A DNA stretch of 5,771 bases from an uncultured Oscillospiraceae bacterium. Lineage in GTDB: Bacteria > Bacillota > Clostridia > Oscillospirales > Oscillospiraceae. The notes under the pieces are model-generated. The model did not search any database and was not told where the DNA came from. It saw only the letters and a program-made list of their open reading frames with translations. Positions within the stretch are counted from its first letter, which is position 1. Each line of letters starts with the position of its first letter. The stretch is taken from NCBI GenBank assembly GCA_910579485.1, contig CAJTVO010000166.1:1-5771 (forward strand), read 5' to 3'. The position numbers and the translations under genes were made by a program. This document shows, in pieces, positions 4,725 to 5,771 of the stretch.

Positions 4725-5771
4725 ATGGACTATTTCGCGCTGTTTCTGGACGGGATTTGCCTCCTGGGGCAAGGTGTGATGCACATTCTCTTCGTCAGCC
4801 GCCTCACTGGAAAAAAGCTGAAGCCGCTGCACTTTACCGTTTACATCCTCCTTTTGACTGCGCTCCAGCTTGTCTCAGTCAGGCTTTCCCTCAGCGGGAC
4901 GCTCTCCATTGCCGCATGTGTGTTGGAACTGTATGCTGTCAGCCGTTTTTGGATGGGGAATCAACCGTCCGTGTCCTGGCTGGCTGCCGTGCTGGCGTGC
5001 TATATTTCTCAGCTCTCCTTTGGCATTATCAACTCTGTGGAGGCAGCGCTCTTTCCACGATTCATCGGAAGTTCTCTGTTGTATCTGCTGCTTTTGGCGG
5101 CGCAGGTTCTTTTCTTTGCGCTGTGCGCCGGCTGCTATTATGCTGTACTGAAGCTCCTGGCCTGGACGGAGGACAGCCAGACGCCCTATATCGGACTCCT
5201 GCTGTTTCCCGGCCTGTTTTTCTTTGCGTCGGAATTGTATATTCTCGAGACCGCCTACAGTTTTTTTGCCCCCATTGTCTCTCTGGAAGAGGTCGGAAAG
5301 CACAGTACGCTGCTGCTTCTGCAAGTTATGGGATTGGCGGCGCTGCTGTGTACCCTGTACGCCTACCGTCAGCTGTGCCGGGGCTTTCAGGCTCAGGCGG
5401 AACTGCAATCGCTGACCCAGGCGGCCCATGAGCAAAAGGTTTATATTGCGGAGGCCCAGGCGCGTTACGAGCAGACGAAATCCTTTCGCCACGACATCAA
5501 AAACCATCTATCCGTCCTGGACGGCCTGCTCCGGAGCGGAAAGCTGGAGGAGGGCAGGGAGTACCTGAAAAAGCTGGAGGCCGTCTCGGAGGCCCTGTCC
5601 TTTCCCTATCAGACCGGCAACCCGGTGGTGGATATTCTTCTGGGGGAGAAGCTGGGACTGGCGAAGGAGATTGCGGCGGAGGTGTCCCTGGTCCTGCCCA
5701 AGCCCTGCGGGATTGACGACTTTGACCTGTGCGTGCTCTTTGCCAACGCCCTGGACAACGCCATCGCCGCC
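4725..5771 (+). CDS. AgrC-like membrane sensor histidine kinase, 5' part (349 residues visible, 3' end outside window)
   Basis: ATG 4725 follows the regulator's TGA by one base, and the frame is open to the window edge. N-terminal about 215 residues: six or seven hydrophobic segments (near 6-25, 36-55, 58-76, 83-105, 115-145, 155-177 and 194-214), the polytopic sensor layout of AgrC-type kinases. A linker helix follows (QAQAELQSLTQAAHEQK), then the dimerisation/phosphoacceptor helix with SFRHDIKNHL; His256 is the predicted phosphorylation site. TGNPVVDILLGEKL and the N-box FANALDNAIAA (339-349, Asn341 and Asn345) begin the GHKL ATPase domain; the G boxes lie beyond the window. It should phosphorylate the adjacent LytTR regulator. 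Similar kinases sense autoinducing or modified peptides, but the sensor region is not conserved enough to name a ligand, and no agrB/agrD is visible in this window. Confidence 0.92.
   Translation, partial: MDYFALFLDGICLLGQGVMHILFVSRLTGKKLKPLHFTVYILLLTALQLVSVRLSLSGTLSIAACVLELYAVSRFWMGNQPSVSWLAAVLACYISQLSFGIINSVEAALFPRFIGSSLLYLLLLAAQVLFFALCAGCYYAVLKLLAWTEDSQTPYIGLLLFPGLFFFASELYILETAYSFFAPIVSLEEVGKHSTLLLLQVMGLAALLCTLYAYRQLCRGFQAQAELQSLTQAAHEQKVYIAEAQARYEQTKSFRHDIKNHLSVLDGLLRSGKLEEGREYLKKLEAVSEALSFPYQTGNPVVDILLGEKLGLAKEIAAEVSLVLPKPCGIDDFDLCVLFANALDNAIAA

Noticed and set aside
4757..5507. Several open frames (plus 224 codons, minus 210 codons) across the histidine kinase
   Set aside because: The continuous frame from 4725 to the edge carries the membrane segments, HDIKNH and N-box of a kinase. 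The others are frame shadows that merely happen to be closed by stops.
1..5771. CRISPR array, tRNA, rRNA, riboswitch or retron-like structure
   Set aside because: No regularly spaced repeats, cloverleaf, rRNA-like conserved stretch or reverse-transcriptase motif could be seen on either strand.

Overview
The window looks like chromosome from a GC-rich Gram-positive anaerobe of the Clostridia, probably Oscillospiraceae (a Flavonifractor/Oscillibacter-type genome). This is an inference. It rests on strong GGAGG ribosome sites, a clostridial-type 6-phosphofructokinase, ISAs1/IS5 debris of the kind common in gut Firmicutes, and an Agr-like LytTR two-component pair. No taxonomic marker gene is present.

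Layout. (1) 1-461, plus strand: the C-terminal half of a PHP-family metal-dependent phosphoesterase. It is followed by a 37-codon membrane-peptide ORF (523-636) and a strong GC-rich hairpin (660-693) nested inside a second inverted repeat. (2) 735-1808, minus strand: a complete pfkA-type phosphofructokinase with an excellent ribosome site and a clear sigma-A-type promoter (1876-1904), apparently transcribed alone. (3) about 1931-2334, plus strand: insertion-sequence wreckage. An N-terminal piece of an ISAs1-family transposase runs straight into the C-terminal tail of an IS5-family transposase. (4) 2335-3836: an accessory island. It holds a complete 68-residue XRE regulator (minus), an unrecognised helical 84-codon ORF with no ribosome site (plus), a sigma-70 region-4-like protein probably truncated at its 5' end (minus), and a second 37-codon membrane-peptide ORF (plus) closed by an intrinsic terminator. 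(5) 3910-5771, plus strand: a LytTR response regulator followed one base later by an AgrC-like membrane histidine kinase, which is open at the right edge. The kinase frame reads unbroken for 349 codons from 4725.

How the parts relate. The kinase and LytTR regulator form one signalling unit and are very probably co-transcribed. Just upstream, CATT(T/C)C motifs recur at exactly 21-bp intervals (two strong copies and a weaker third overlapping the -35). This is the two-helical-turn geometry expected of a LytTR operator, so autoregulation is likely. No agrB- or agrD-like gene is visible. The two 37-residue membrane peptides are the only small-peptide genes in view, and nothing proves a link to the kinase. 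The middle island is best read as decayed mobile DNA lodged between pfkA and the signalling operon. The most interesting signals are the phased operator, the small membrane ORF whose ribosome site lies across the putative start of the oppositely oriented sigma-like gene, and the in-line fusion of two unrelated transposase fragments.
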